Below are positions 11,261 through 23,379 of a stretch of DNA of 64,000 nucleotides, in pieces. How positions within the stretch are numbered: the first letter of the stretch is position 1; each line of letters begins with the position of its first letter. The notes beneath the pieces were generated by a model. The model saw nothing but the letters and a program-made list of their open reading frames with translations, searched no databases and was not told the DNA's origin. This DNA comes from Galbula dea (Eukaryota; Chordata; Aves; Piciformes; Galbulidae). The stretch lies in assembly GCA_013399015.1 (NCBI GenBank), contig VWZX01004911.1, positions 1,800,340 through 1,864,339 of the forward strand. The letters run 5' to 3'. A program made the position numbers and the translations under genes.

Positions 11261-14065
11261 TCTCTTTGCAGTTCTCTGTTCCTCCAGCTGCACTCCCTGT
11301 ACAAAAGGGCAGTGCAGCTTATTAAAAAGGATGCAAGAGTATTAAGCCCCTTCTCTGTGCGAGTAAATTACTGTGACTTACCCAACAGCAAACTCAAGGC
11401 ATGCAGAAATTCAAATCCCCTGCATCCTATGGCAAGATTTACAGCCTTATTCTGCATGCAATATTCATTATTAACAGAAATCCTGGCAGGACCTGGGAAA
11501 CACTGCTGACCCTGTGATGAAGAGGGTGCATTCAATAGCTTGCTGGGAAGTGGAGTTAGACATGAACGGCTCAAGCAAGTCATTGCACTCTGTGATAAAC
11601 ACCCAGCAGGAGCTATCATTCACTTGGGAGGAAAGGGGAAGGCAGATCATTACATTTATTGGTCATAGTTTTTCAAGAGTCAATAAAGACCCACTACAAA
11701 AGGCATGGTTAGTAGCAGGAATACATATATTTTTCATCTATCTCTAAAAATACCTTGGGCTCCACAGCTCTACAGAACACCAGTAGAAGGTCTGTTTTCT
11801 GCCCGATATGTCAGGATGAATCTTCCTCCTAGCTGATGGTCCTGGTGTAGATGGTGCTCACATTGTACAGTTTTTAATGTCTTTAACCATCTTTAGCTTT
11901 GTATCCTGATAGCCCCTTCAGGCTATATGTCAATGCCATCTGGGAGGAAAGGAAGAGACTTCTGCTCAAGCGCCGTGGTAGTGCAGACCTCTTCACTAAA
12001 ACTCTGCTTCCTTTGTTTGACAAACTGTCAGCACAAAACAATTATCTGCCTCTTGGTTTGCTTGTCCTTTCTCTTCTCTCCTCCCAGACAAAAAATATTT
12101 CACAACCCCCCAACAACAACAACAAAAACCCCAAACATAGGTGATGGAAAAGGATGCACATAATAAAACTCCATGGACAGAATCCAGCTGACCTGATTGC
12201 ATCACCTAGAGATGTGCTTGCAGAGGTATCAAAGGGACAAGTGGATCCCTTCACCACCATTTTTGCCATCTTCTCTTCCTACACTTGACTGATGAATACT
12301 CTCAGGTCTTTAGGAGAGATCATGTGTCTGTTTTTATAGGTCCTGTATAAACACAGTTGTTAGAGAATTGGTGTATTTAGGCTGCTATGGTTGACACCTC
12401 TAGATTATGAGTTGCTCCTCAAATTAATGTTTGCATTTGCCAACAAAGGTCTTTACTGCAGAAAAGGGTCAAGCAAAAAAAGGATTATTCCTGCTCATTA
12501 CTCACTGTTATTTAATATTTACACAAAAGGTTTGCAGGACTGAGTTTCCTGGATTGCCTGGTTTGGGAAGCTAACAGGGTGTCCAGGAAACCAGCAGTGT
12601 CTGGTGGGCTATCAGAGCAGCTTCTCAGTGGATATGGAGGACAGTGAGATTTGATGTAGTTAAGGGTGGTTGGCTAAAGGCTTACAATGACTTAGCCAGG
12701 GCCTGATCTTGGGAGTTTCAAAGTCATCAGCAAAACTTCCCCTCAGAGCTGTGCTTTAGGGAGAACTGGCTGAAGCAGATCCAGTTTTCAGGCCACAGAC
12801 AGGTTCATGACCTGGGCAGCTCATGAGCAAGCTCCTGGTGCTCCAAAACCTTTCTGTAGCATCAGGAGGGATTTGGAAGTGAGCAGAGCTGAAACACAAC
12901 CTATTGGGAGGGATCTTTGTAATTTTTAGGTCCATGCCTTAAGTTTGTCCCTATAGATTAGCAGTCCCTAGAGAGTTCCCCTGAAGTTTTACCTGATGCC
13001 TTCTGCTTGGGCCTCATATTTCTTCAGCTAGACCATAATAGGCTGTATTGTTGTAGAAATTCCTTGCTAAGTGAATTGAATTTCTTATTCCAGAAAGATA
13101 TAACTGGGCAATAAAAATATTGGCAGAAACCCTCAAGAATTGGTGCCTGGGCATGGGACCAACATTTAAGCATCTAAACCCATGGGCCAAGTTCTGTGAT
13201 CCCCATGTATCCACACCTTTAGCTTCAAGAGAACTAGAAGTTTTCTTGCTGTTCAAGGCTCAGCTGGCTTTGAGGGTACCTAAATGTGGCCCATACTTCT
13301 TGAAGGAGAAAACACTTTCATTTACATTCCATGGTTTTCTTCAAGGCACAATGCCTCCAGCTTCCCCATTTGACATTTTTTAGTATCTTAATTAACATTA
13401 CCAAGGAAGAATTTTAATAATGGTGTTGTTTACCTTGCCTGCAGCCCTGGGGAATGAGAAAGAATAACCCAGATTGTGAAAGCAGGAGAGAGGAGCGTGG
13501 TATTTTGGAAACCCAGGCCACAGCCTGCTGGAAGCATCTGTTTCTACTCAACCTTTCCCTCTAGAGTCCCACTATCATTCACAACCCAGACTGCCAACAA
13601 TTAGGGACTTGTGCTGAGGATTCCCCTTCCCTCCTGCTTTCATCCCCATCCATGTTCATGAATCCTGGCACTGACAGGGAGAGCCTTAAGGTGCTGTTTG
13701 CTCAGTGACTGCTTGCTCAGTGACTTCTACTCACACACTCATCCTTATCTCAGCAGATGCCTTCACCTGATGCTCCTGAGATGAAAATTAGGAGGTGGGA
13801 TTGAATGGCAACACTGTTAATTGCAAAGCAAATAATTCTCTGGGAAAGACAATGTGTCAAGATGTGACTTGGAGCTACAGAGGTGGTGGCCACTGGGCTG
13901 TTTTGCCAAGGGCAAAGCTGTGCTGTGTGGCTGCAGCTGGAAAGCCCCAAGCACCCTTAGAACCCATGTCTGCAACCTGGCTCCATGCTCATGCAGAGAT
14001 GTGTTAGAGCTGCTGGTTTTCCTCTGTTTGCAAGCACAAATGACAGCAAATGCACATTGCCAGGG

Positions 14066-14222
14066 CTTGGATTTCCTTCTCTGGAGATATTCAAAACCCA
14101 TTTGGATGTGATCCTAGGCAACCTGCTCTGGGTGACCCTGCTTTAGCAGGGAGGTTGGACTACATGATCTCCAGAGGTCCTTTCCAACCTTAACCATGCT
14201 GGGATTCTGTGATTCTATTAGG
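14066..14222 (+). repeat. CR1 LINE 3' end, plus orientation
   Basis: Begins near GGCTTGGATTTCC, contains CTTTAGCAGGGAGGTTGGAC and GATCTCCAGAGGTCCTTTCC, and ends with the tail repeat GGGATTCTGTGATTCTATTA. A 5'-truncated fragment of about 155 bp. Confidence 0.93.
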
Positions 14223-14697
14223 CCAGTTCAAAACCTTTTTGAATGCTTTGTTGGGTGTTTGGAAACAGGTTGCATTTGTGAAAAAGAAAGAAATTAAAAG
14301 GCTTAGTAATTTCTTTCACATGTTTCCAAGAAATCAGCTAATGGCATGAAGGAAAATAATCTTTCTCCAAGAGTTCATCTGTGGCTTCCTACTCTGGTAT
14401 TTACAAAAAAAAAAAAAGAAAAAGGAAGAAAAAAAGAAGAAAAACCTAGAAATATTTCTGATGAGTTCTGATACAACCACTTCTTGCTGCTGTTTTTACA
14501 CTTCAGCACCAACAAACTGCAGAAAGGAAAGGAAGCAGCAGAACAACTTAGTGCCTGCATCATCCCACCAGCACCCTGGCAATGTATCTGTAATCCCTGT
14601 TGTACAGATCCTACCAACAGGGAGTTTCACCACAGAAGAGGTTCTCACTGAGTGACAGCTATAGTGACCTTGATCACAGGCAGTGAAGTTTTGATGT
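14223..14697. other. Unique spacer with an A/G-rich run
   Basis: Lies between two CR1 copies. It holds an A/G-rich run at about 14405-14448 and otherwise nothing recognisable. Confidence 0.6.
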
Positions 14698-15010
14698 GGA
14701 ATCATAGACTCATAGACTGGTTTGGGTGGAAGGGGACATTTAAAGGTCATCTAGTCCAACCCCTCTGCAGTCAGCAGGGACATCTGCAGCTAGATCAGGT
14801 TGCTCAGAGCCTTGAACAATCCAGTCTGGAAGGTTTCCAGGGATGGGACATCTCCCACCTCTCTGGGCAACCTGGGCTAGTGCCTCACCACCCTCAGCAT
14901 AAAAAACTTCTTCCTCATATCTAGTCTGAATCTCTCCTCTTTTAGTTTGAAACCATCAGCTCTTGTCTCGTCACAAGGGGTCCTGCTAAAAAGATTATCC
15001 TCATCCTTCT
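14698..15010 (-). repeat. CR1 LINE fragment, minus orientation
   Basis: Starts with the reverse tail ATCATAGACTCATAGACTGG, then a GGTTTGGGTGGAAGG block, GGTCATCTAGTCCAACCCC, CTCTGGGCAACCTGGGC, CTCACCACCCTCAGC and TTTTAGTTTGAAACCATCAG. It fades out near 15010. The structure is that of a CR1 3' UTR on the minus strand. Confidence 0.95.
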
Positions 15011-16402
15011 TATCTTAGCAGTCTTTTTAGTGTGAGAAATGTTCACTGCATCCCAAAAGAGAGAGCTGGAGACCTGAGCTCTCAGCTCCACATGTGTTTT
15101 TCAAGCTGAACTTGTTCTTAGGCAGAAGTACCGGATACAAACCTGATCTAATTGAACTATGTAAGGGAAAAAACCAAACCTCCTGTAGGCTTCAGGAGGC
15201 TTTTGGCATGGTTGTTTAGACACTGTAAAAGTGCAGAAAAAATGAGCTAGCAGTATTGGGTAAGCACTGGTTTCCTTTTAGCTGAGGAAAAGTGCTCCTG
15301 CAGTAACATTACTCCTGATGTCTTTTCCTTTCAAATACCCAGTGACCATAAATATTAGATGCATGTTAAGCCTCAGATCCAGCAAATAGCTCCTTATCTT
15401 AAAACCCATGAACATTCTTGGCCCTACTAAGAACATTTAAATGGTACCTAAAGGACCAGAGACACAGAATCAAGTGAACCAAATTTCTGCTGTGTGAAAA
15501 GAGACATATCTCTGCACTGTCTTGTGCCAGGGGTTAACTTGGGCCAGGTGTCATTAAGAAGTAAGGACATGAATAATCTCATATTAGACTTCTGCATCCA
15601 AATGGCTCATTACCCCAGCAATATTCATAGTTTGTGATAGTCCTATAGATTTACCATGCTTAGGAAAAGATGACTCCCAGCTTACTTTCCCACCACTCAT
15701 TATTACATGGGAAAATGAGTCATTTTCTTTAAGTCCATTAGCATGACATTAGTGCTTATAAGGATCAGACTGAGGTAGACACTTTACAAATCTTTTAAGT
15801 CAACAAAGTCAAACTGAAGACCCTTTCTTAAGAGCATAGCTTTTACCTCCCAAACAAAGAAAAAGCCCCATTGTTGGCTAGCACAGGCTGTGGATATTTG
15901 CAATTTGGGACTGTTAGGCATCCCTGGTATTCCCAACTCATTCCCAGCTCTGGTAGCCCCATAACAACCCATCTCTTTGCTCTTGCCTATTGAATGAGCA
16001 GCTGGAGGCGTGGTACAGAACACAAGGAGGGAAGTTCGGATCAAAACGTTTATTCCTCGTTGCAGCAGATGAAACACTGAGGCCCCAGGCTCCCAGGAGG
16101 GCATGAGAGAATAGACATGAAAATGCACAGCACTTGCAGATGAAATACACCATCCTGAGCTGCAGCTGAGATCAATAGAGGAGGACGATAGAGATTATCA
16201 ATCTTGAGTGATCTCCGTTAGGCAGAACTGACTGGCAACCACATAATGACTGGGGCTCAACCCACCAGTTTAGAGCCCAAGTGATAGATCTGCAGATGCC
16301 AGTCATCAGAATTTCCTTCTCAGTGCCGTTCACGTGGTCATTTGTCTTCTTCTCCCTGGGTTGCCTTGGTCCACTTCAAGTGTTTTATCCTCCAAGGTGT
16401 GT
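15011..16402. other. Region 3' of the microRNA cluster
   Basis: Contains no repeat or exon that I recognise. On the minus strand it is immediately downstream of miR-133a and would hold the 3' end of the primary transcript; a candidate poly(A) signal is listed at 16049. Confidence 0.45.
16049..16054 (-). terminator. Candidate poly(A) signal of the primary microRNA transcript
   Basis: AATAAA on the minus strand, about 350 nt downstream of the miR-133a hairpin. Some 20-25 nt beyond it is a GT-rich stretch (CCTTGTGTTCTGT) that could be the downstream element. This combination occurs by chance often enough that it is only a candidate; primary microRNA transcripts can also end by other routes. Confidence 0.25.
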
Positions 16403-16424
16403 CTGAGAGATCAATGCACAGCTA

Positions 16425-16446
16425 CAGCTGGTTGAAGGGGACCAAA
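16425..16446 (-). ncRNA. MIR133A2: mature miR-133a-3p
   Basis: 22 nt on the 3' arm, beginning TTTGGTCCCC and ending ACCAGCTG. The seed TTGGTCC (positions 2-8) is intact. This is the dominant strand in known miR-133a genes. Confidence 0.97.
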
Positions 16447-16461
16447 TCCATTGAACAGTTG

Positions 16462-16483
16462 ATTTGGTTCCATTTTACCAGCT
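16462..16483 (-). ncRNA. MIR133A2: mature miR-133a-5p
   Basis: 22 nt on the 5' arm, beginning AGCTGGTAAA and ending AACCAAAT, identical to the known passenger strand. The loop between the arms is 15 nt. Confidence 0.95.
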
Positions 16484-16504
16484 TTAGCAAAGCATTTGGC
16501 CTCA

Positions 16505-19079
16505 TGGGCTGTGGCCAGCAAAGAGGGGAATTCCTCAGCTTCTTTCCTTTCCCAGCTGCCTGAACCTCTTCTGAACTTGCTGCCTGACGTTGCACGGGTT
16601 CAAATGGCTTCACTTTCAGGCAGGCAGGATTTATTTAAGCTTCTTAGAGGCTACAGCTGGAAGAGTATCTCTGAATGAAAGAGGCAGGTTTAATAGCAGT
16701 GGAACAGTCTGCAGCAGTAACCACCAGCCTGGAGCATTTAAAAACCTGATATTTGGCTCCATCTGTTTTCGAGAGCTACGTTGCTGTTACAGAGTGGCAT
16801 AAGTGAAGGCTATTGTTTTAATCCAGATACTTTAATTGTCATCTCCTGCCTTCTTCCCTTTGGTATTTTATGGTCTGCTGTCCTCCTCCATGCCCTGTGT
16901 TTCAGCATCTGAAGTGCCACCTAACACACAGCAGCAGATAAAACAGAGATGTCCTTTGCTAGGAGCAGCCCAACCAACAGCCAAGTACCTTGAGGCTGCA
17001 GAAATCTTCTCCCCTTGGGTCTCCCCTTGGCAAATGGGAGAGAAAAGTCTGAAATACCTGAAATGTTTTCTAGAGGTCAGCAAACTCTGCCTCCCAACCC
17101 TGCAGCCTCCCATGTTTTCTCATCTGACATTAAAATCAGTGATTTCAGCAGTTTGGAGATCTGCTTGAGTCAAGCAATGGTTGCATTTGCTGTCACCAGA
17201 AACCAAGAGGAAAGAGGTAGAAAGGAAAAGAAAGAGGTGGAGGAAAATGGGGGGGAAAATGGCTTTTCTTTCTTGCTATCACATAATGAGGTAATTTGCC
17301 CCCAAAAGCATGCCTCTGCCCAGGGTGCTCATATGATGGTTGGTGTCGCAGCACTGGGGAGCTGATCCCTCACGGAGAGCCCTGCAGCATGAACACCCCA
17401 ATGTTAAAAATAATCCCATAAATCAAATCAAAAACATCACAGCAGCTCCTATCAGTTCTACAGTGGGAGCCAATAAAGTCAGGCCTTTCCTTCTTAAACC
17501 TGGAGCCAGGCACATATATTGCACATTGCCATGTGCATAACCTATTTAAAGAACTGATGTGTATCAGGAGGCAAAGGTGATTTTTCCCCTCCCTTCCTGG
17601 CAGCCCACCAAGCTGCAAGATGATCCCAGGAAAAAACACCTGCACTGACAACAACTGCATGCAGAAATACTGCAAGTGGGGCAGAGATACAGCTCCCCAA
17701 GATATCCAGGCTTTGCATTGTAACAGTTAAGTACTGCAGATCACTTAACTGCCCAAACCTGTTACTCTAAGCTGCCTTTAAATAAATGGAGAGACAGAGA
17801 GAAAGAGAGAGAACAGCTTCTTTAAAAGAGCTCTACAATTAATTTAATCGAGTTATCTCTAGGTACCTCTTCAAGAGACAATCAAGCCAAGGAACTAAAT
17901 GGAAACTTAGAGAGTGAAGACCTGGAAGTATTAAATTCATCCTTTGGTGACTTACAGGAGGCAAAGGAAAGTAATTATTTACTGGTGATTGGATGGAGGT
18001 GGAAGTGCCACCGGTGACTGAGGCTTTATAGAGCCTGCAAGCTAAACCCTTGATGGGCTCATGGATTTTGGGTTACTGAGGACCATGCTGCCCAAGCATC
18101 ACCACTGCCCACTTAAAACACACTCTGTTTCTCAGGTACACTTGCTCTGTCCTGGTCCCATTGATTTGGGGACAGTCATTTGAAAATGGCACTAAGAGAG
18201 AGCGGTACAAGGGTTACGCTCAGCAACTTCTGCCAGGGATGAGTGCTCTCTTCCCTCCCCCTGTCTTTGCTTTAGGGAGTACCCAGGATTTGAAATCAAT
18301 GCAAGTCAGTGTGGATGTTCTGTAATGTTTTGTTTCAATTCTCTGCAGTGAGTTATGGGTGAGCTTTTCCTTTTTAGAAAATTAGTTTTTCTCTTCTGGA
18401 TGCCATTAATCAAAACTAATGATGTCTCTCCGGTGGTGAGGCTTTCCCAGCAGCTGAGAAAGAGCAGCCCAAGTTATCAGCTGGAGGGGACTGTCACCCA
18501 CCAGGGTTTGCAGCCTACTGGCAAGGAGAGTGCAGCTCTCTACTAGCCCAGGTACCACTAGCCTAGGCTCTGAGGTGTGCAAGCCACCCGAGCAAGAGGA
18601 TGGTTTCAAGAGCTCAACCACCCAACACCACCAAATTTAGGTTTACTGTCCAAAGTGAAGCCAAGTCTAGTCATTTCTTTATGAAATTTGCTCTTGCCTT
18701 GGAAAGGTCCTTCCTGGGCCCTCCAGGGCCAGGATCAGGTACTCGTGGCACCCTTTGCAGGACCCTGCTCCTGCCCCTGCCTGCCCATCACACCAGGACA
18801 TCCCCGAGTTGGGCAAAGCCCTCGCACGCTGCAGGATGGCACTGGAGGGCCATGGGCACACTGGGCAAGCAACATGTTAGAGGCAAATCAAAGGCAAAAC
18901 AACAAAACAAACCCATGCATCACTTTTCTCTCTCTGCTGACCACCACCTAGTGCCTCTGGTTTGTTTTTGTCTTGGGTGTCAGCTACACAGTTAACAATT
19001 CCAGACATGAGAAGGGACAAAAGCCTCACATTACCAAACTACTGCCATGGCAAGTAGGATCAGTGGTAGGCAACAGAAG
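16505..19079. other. Spacer between miR-133a and miR-1, proximal part
   Basis: Predicted interior of the primary transcript. I see no exon. It contains a GA-rich run at about 17790-17812 and a perfect MEF2 site at 17404 (listed). The stretch around 17820-17990 (ACAATTAATTTAATCGAG and following) looks enhancer-like. Confidence 0.45.
17404..17413. promoter_or_regulatory. MEF2 consensus site
   Basis: TTAAAAATAA fits YTAWWWWTAR at every position. It lies 0.9 kb upstream of the miR-133a hairpin on the transcribed strand. One such site alone is expected by chance every 10-16 kb. Confidence 0.35.
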
Positions 19080-20110
19080 AGGATCTGCTCTGTTGAAGAC
19101 TTTTCCACTTTAGCCTCAATATTCTAATAAAGATGTGTTATAGACAGTACAGGAAAGCCAAAGAATTTATCAGCTTTTGTCGATATTCTTAATGAAGCAG
19201 AAGATTCAACATGCAATAGAATTAGCCTACAATGAACCCTTGCATAGGGCTCATCCTTCTGAGCCCAGAAACCTCCTGCCTATTCCAGTCCAATACCCTT
19301 TTGAGCAATGAGCATCCCTCGAAGCCATTACCATTATATGTTAAAAGGCCAAATGAGACAAAGTACTGTTGCTCTTCATCTGAATAAACAAATCATTTTT
19401 AGATCAAATACATTCACAATTTATCATTCTAAAATCCAATCAAAAGGGAAAAAAACAACAATACAGAACATTGATTTCCTACAGCTTTATCTTAATGAAG
19501 TGCACATTCCCTTCGTAATTAGCTTTGGAAGGGTTTGGGTTTTTCTTCCCCCCTTTCCTCAAGCTAATGTGTTATTTGATTTCCATCCAAACATTACTGA
19601 ATCAGAGGAAATTTCCCCCAAATGAAGTGGCTTTTGATAATAGAGGAAAATGTCTACTCTCTCACTTGGCTATTTTTTTTTCCACCCAAAGAGTCATGCT
19701 TGTACTGCAGATGATTCAACTTTATTGCACGGTGTCTTTGCAAGGATGCTTAAATCAATGCCACAGTCGCTGTATTCTGCACAATGTGCCATTTGTAACC
19801 CAGAAAATACAACCTTGCTGCTTTTATCCTTTGCCTTACAGACATCAAATATTAATTTCACTTATTACAGGGGAAAAGTGGACTGTGTTTTATTAACACT
19901 TCTGAAATTAGAGATATCCAACCCCTCCCCAAAAAGGTAGACTCCAGACAAGGCTCGAGAGTCTTCCGCTTGGATTTTATTTGACTTAATTAAAAAGCAC
20001 TCAGTTCCTTTGTGCACTAAAGCAGTTGCTGACATTGCAGTAGCCACTCAGTCTTTCAAACCAAAACTATTACCTGAACTTAATAAAGTGTCTTTTTAAT
20101 TTATACACCC
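19080..20110. promoter_or_regulatory. Conserved-looking non-coding block between the microRNAs
   Basis: About 1 kb of AT-rich sequence with many TAAT, ATTA and CAATCAAAAG-type motifs, for example near 19180 (TCGATATTCTTAATGAAG), 19390-19440, 19490-19530 and 19830-19910. There is no frame and no repeat ancestry. The texture is typical of vertebrate conserved non-coding elements; it could be an intragenic enhancer of the cluster. Conservation is not verified. Confidence 0.3.
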
Positions 20111-20636
20111 CCATGAACTCACCTGTCTCCCACAGACACGAAGTGGTTTTGCTAAGGCTGCCAGTGAAGGCAGCAAGTTGACAGCCACCCCTCAGCACCC
20201 CAAGGTAACTCAGCTGCCCCATCACATAATTCCCATCACCTTTTATCTGCCTTCTCTGCCATTAATATCATTATCCATGAGCCAATGATCCACTACACAT
20301 TGCTGGAAAAGTTTTTTGCCAGGCCACTTCTCCATTCCTCCCTTAAATTTCTCTTTCAAACCTTTTCTTCTTTAAATGATGCTGAACAGAGGACTATAGC
20401 TTTCATCCTGCTTCACTGAGCAGTTGCTGAAATGTAACAGCTAATTTGATAGTCTGGTTTTATTTGGATTGCCAAGGTACATGGCAATATCTATGACAAA
20501 GAATAAAGCCCCAGACCCTACAGTTGTCACCTTATGCCTTAGTTATACAGAACATCAAACGTGACTTTACCAAAATCTTAGCTTCTCAACATGAGAATCT
20601 CTCTCTCCCAATCCCAGTTTTCACCCTAGGCCTCTT

Positions 20637-20646
20637 CTAAAAATAA
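20637..20646. promoter_or_regulatory. MEF2 consensus site
   Basis: CTAAAAATAA matches YTAWWWWTAR fully. It lies between the two microRNAs. Confidence 0.35.
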
Positions 20647-21082
20647 TGGATTTATTTCAAGCACAGATTTGATCTGTTCTGGCAATGCAGAGCAGCAATA
20701 CCTGGAAGGACCTGCAAATGTCCTGGCTCCATGCAGGACCAAGATGGACCCTCCAAAGCTGTTTGCTCTGAGCAGGTCTGTGGGAGCTCCATCTCCTGAA
20801 ACCAGTGATTGAAATAGTTGTGGGGTTGGATTTTGTTTTTAGTTTTTCCAGCTCACCCACTCAAAAGAGAACAAAGCCATTCCCTAATACAGTTTGTGCA
20901 TTTTATGGACCAAACAATTAAAGAGGTTTTAAAACATGTGCTGACTGCATAATCCCATAGAGGGGAGTGCACTCAGCATTTCTAAACAGCAACTGATACC
21001 AGATACCACTTAATAGTACAAAACACCAGCAGTCCTGTTCAAATCAATAGAAAATTAGATGCTATGAAAATGCAATATGTGT

Positions 21083-21100
21083 CCAATTAGTTATAATTGG
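21083..21100. promoter_or_regulatory. Inverted pair of homeodomain-type motifs
   Basis: CCAATTA and TAATTGG form a perfect 7-bp inverted repeat with the spacer GTTA. Each half contains an ATTA/TAAT core, and such paired halves are bound by homeodomain dimers. It sits within a TAAT-rich stretch (about 20880-21115). Confidence 0.3.
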
Positions 21101-21983
21101 AGCAAATGGTGATGCAGATAAACTCCTGGAGGAAGACACATTTGTCCCAGCCACTCCCTGCCTGCTCTCAGCACGACAGAGTATGGACAGTGGCAGGCTC
21201 TGCTGTGTCCTATAGCAGGAATGATGATCCATCTGATACACCTATGGGAAGTGTTCTCTAATCACAGCCATGCTCCCAGCCTGCAGACCTGCCTTGCTGC
21301 ACTACTGTGTGGGGTGAAAAATGATCCTCTGTCACATGGCAACCACCCTGTTGGACTTGACAAATTATGCCAGCAAACCTGTTTAAGAACTACAAAAATC
21401 CTTGGACACGGTGACAGGCAGAGAAAGATGCTGTTTGGGGACAGTTAGTTAGTTATTTATCCAGTGGAGTTCCAGAGTTGTGGCTCAGTCCCAGGGATGT
21501 TCACTTTTCTCCCTGCCTCTCTGTTGTTCTAACAGTTCAAACTCCTTCTCACCAGATATTTTTCAGGCTTCTTTCAACTCCTAAAAACCCAGCTGCACTG
21601 TGGAACAGGAACTAGGTTATGTGATTCTAAGGCTTTATTTTTAACATCTTTGGTGCAACATATTTGGCCTCCTCTTTGTTTCACCTCATGACTAAGGGAA
21701 AAGAGCAAAGATTGCAGAGCACAGAGGCACAAAAGGTACAACTCCAGCCAAGCATCACTCCAAACCCTTCATAACCACAAGTGGTAGAAGCACATCACTT
21801 GTGGTCCACCAAACATTATTAATTGGGGAGGGGGGATTTTTTCATATAAACACTATAAATTATCTGTTATTTAGCCAAAATTATTAGCTCAGAGCCAAGA
21901 AGCAATAACTTTCTCCAGGGTTCATATGTTAGTCCTGCCTTAAGTTAATAATTCAAATTATTAAAGATTTATGGTCACTAAGG

Positions 21984-22007
21984 AAAAAAAAAAAAAAAAA
22001 AAAAAAA
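21984..22007. repeat. Poly-A run, 24 bases
   Basis: An uninterrupted A run in an AT-rich block. I see no retroposed gene body next to it, so it looks like a simple repeat and not the tail of a processed pseudogene. Confidence 0.9.
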
Positions 22008-23379
22008 CTCATGTTTATCCAGACCTGAAACCTCTTTTCCATCATTGGGTGCTGTTACTTACACTGTTAAGGAAACTGTCTCTTAAGAAAAGGGTGAAAA
22101 AGAAGTGGCAGCTTTTCTTTGTTATGCTGACTCAGCCAAACGGTGCAACAAGAACTGTTAAGACCCAATCCATAACTTCTGTGGCTGCTCAAAGGACATA
22201 TTCTGCCTCGACACTGATAAAAGTTTAATATGTAGTTGCCTAGGTTTTTAATAAACTTGTCAACAAAAGAGCAAGGCAAATTGATGGGGACCTTCCCAGG
22301 AATAAATTCAGCTTCAAACAAGCCAAATGAGCTTGGACGACAAGGAGGGGACAGCACCCTGGTGACTTTTGCTGGTCTTTGCAGAAATGGCAGGATAGAT
22401 TTTAAAGGGTGCATCTTATTGTCTCCAAGACAAGTCTTTAGGACAAACCTGGCTTCATTTAAAGAAAGCAAAATGATGCAGCTCCCTGTGCATCACAGTC
22501 CTGACCCTGGGGAGGACGGCAAGGGACAAAGCCTGGTTATAAATGTCCCTCATGCCTGGTCTGCCTGCACGTCCCAGTCCCTATCCCACAGCAGATCTGC
22601 TCAAGGACAAGCTGCAGCATCACTCCCTGCTTCTTATCCCCTGTTGTACATATTTCAGGACATCCCCTCCAGGTATCTCCTGCACAGCCATCTCCTCTGC
22701 TCAGCGAAACCATCCCTGCTCCCTGCTTCATCTTTTCTCTTCAGATCCTCAAGGCTGAGCTTAACTCAAGCACAACACCAACCTTTCCCTCCTGCAGCCT
22801 GCAGCTACACATACCCCTGGCAGATAAGAACCAGTTCCAGGTCCAGCAATACAGAAACTAACAACACTGTCCAGCTTCTGCAAGGTTAGGAGTGACATCA
22901 CTGGGTGAGATTCACTCCTTTCTACTAGGCTGTCAAGCTGGTGCCTTAAATTAATAAGATTTGGGGTTTTTTTTAAATTTGTTTACCCAAGGTAGACACA
23001 AACATTAAATCAAATCTTCCCATTATCTCACTGTAAACAAATCAACCCACAGCATCCAAGAGAGGGACACCAAACTCTTTATCTCAGCAACTCCTAGAAG
23101 CACTTTGCTTCTCCTGCCACCAGCAACCTCCCAACCCTTTCCTTTTGCACCAAACAGCTTCAGCGACCAAAAGCCAAGTCCTGCCTCCAACACCAAGTCA
23201 TTTCTCAGATTGGAAGTGCTGCCCCAGGCCACTGTGGTGAACTTTATTCTTGACTGCTCTTAGGTCACTGGATTCCTGCTCCTGTAGCTTTATCCAACTC
23301 CCCAAATGCCAGGGTTGATGTGCCTATGTAAGGGCTTTGCAGGGATGGCTCCTGCCCTTACAGCTGCTGGGTGACTTCT

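Larger units (their letters stand above)
6363..14065. other. Unique intergenic DNA, with scattered conserved-looking blocks
   Basis: About 7.7 kb with no convincing exon or RNA gene. Small features: a G-rich run near 7650-7660, an ATAATAATAATAA run near 7766-7777, and a CAACAACAACAAC run near 12113-12125. Two AT-rich, TAAT-rich stretches that resemble conserved non-coding elements are listed separately. Confidence 0.5.
16403..16504 (-). ncRNA. MIR133A2: miR-133a precursor hairpin (mir-133a-2 type)
   Basis: Muscle microRNA precursor, processed by Drosha and Dicer; its 3p product restrains proliferation and smooth-muscle and splicing-regulator genes in muscle. Both arms agree at every base with the known mature sequences: 5p at 16462-16483, 3p at 16425-16446. 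The stem extends outwards, with GCCAAATGC opposite GCATTGA. The length of 102 nt equals the human entry as I recall it. The TAGCTGTGCATTGA flank and the loop (CAACTGTTCAATGG, against CGACUGUCCAAUGG in human mir-133a-2) assign it to the mir-133a-2 copy; mir-133a-1 has a different loop and TAGCTATGC. miR-1 lies 12.7 kb upstream on the same strand. The exact precursor ends are set by homology. Confidence 0.97.
20111..23379. other. Spacer between the microRNAs, middle part
   Basis: No exon recognised. Includes a perfect MEF2 site (20637), a TAAT inverted repeat (21083), an AT-rich block at about 21830-21970 ending in a 24-base A run, and the longest open frame of the window (22236-22889, plus strand, 217 codons). 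That frame matches no protein family I recognise, has no splice or start context, and runs against the predicted transcript. Confidence 0.45.

Noticed and set aside
16342..16563. Open frames over the miR-133a hairpin
   Set aside because: They are shadows of the microRNA precursor; conservation there is explained by the hairpin.
21984..22007. Poly-A run as the tail of a processed pseudogene
   Set aside because: No gene-like sequence precedes it and no target-site duplication is evident.
22236..22889. Longest open frame (217 codons, plus strand)
   Set aside because: No recognisable domain, composition typical of chance frames, no promoter or splice context, and antisense to the predicted microRNA transcript.
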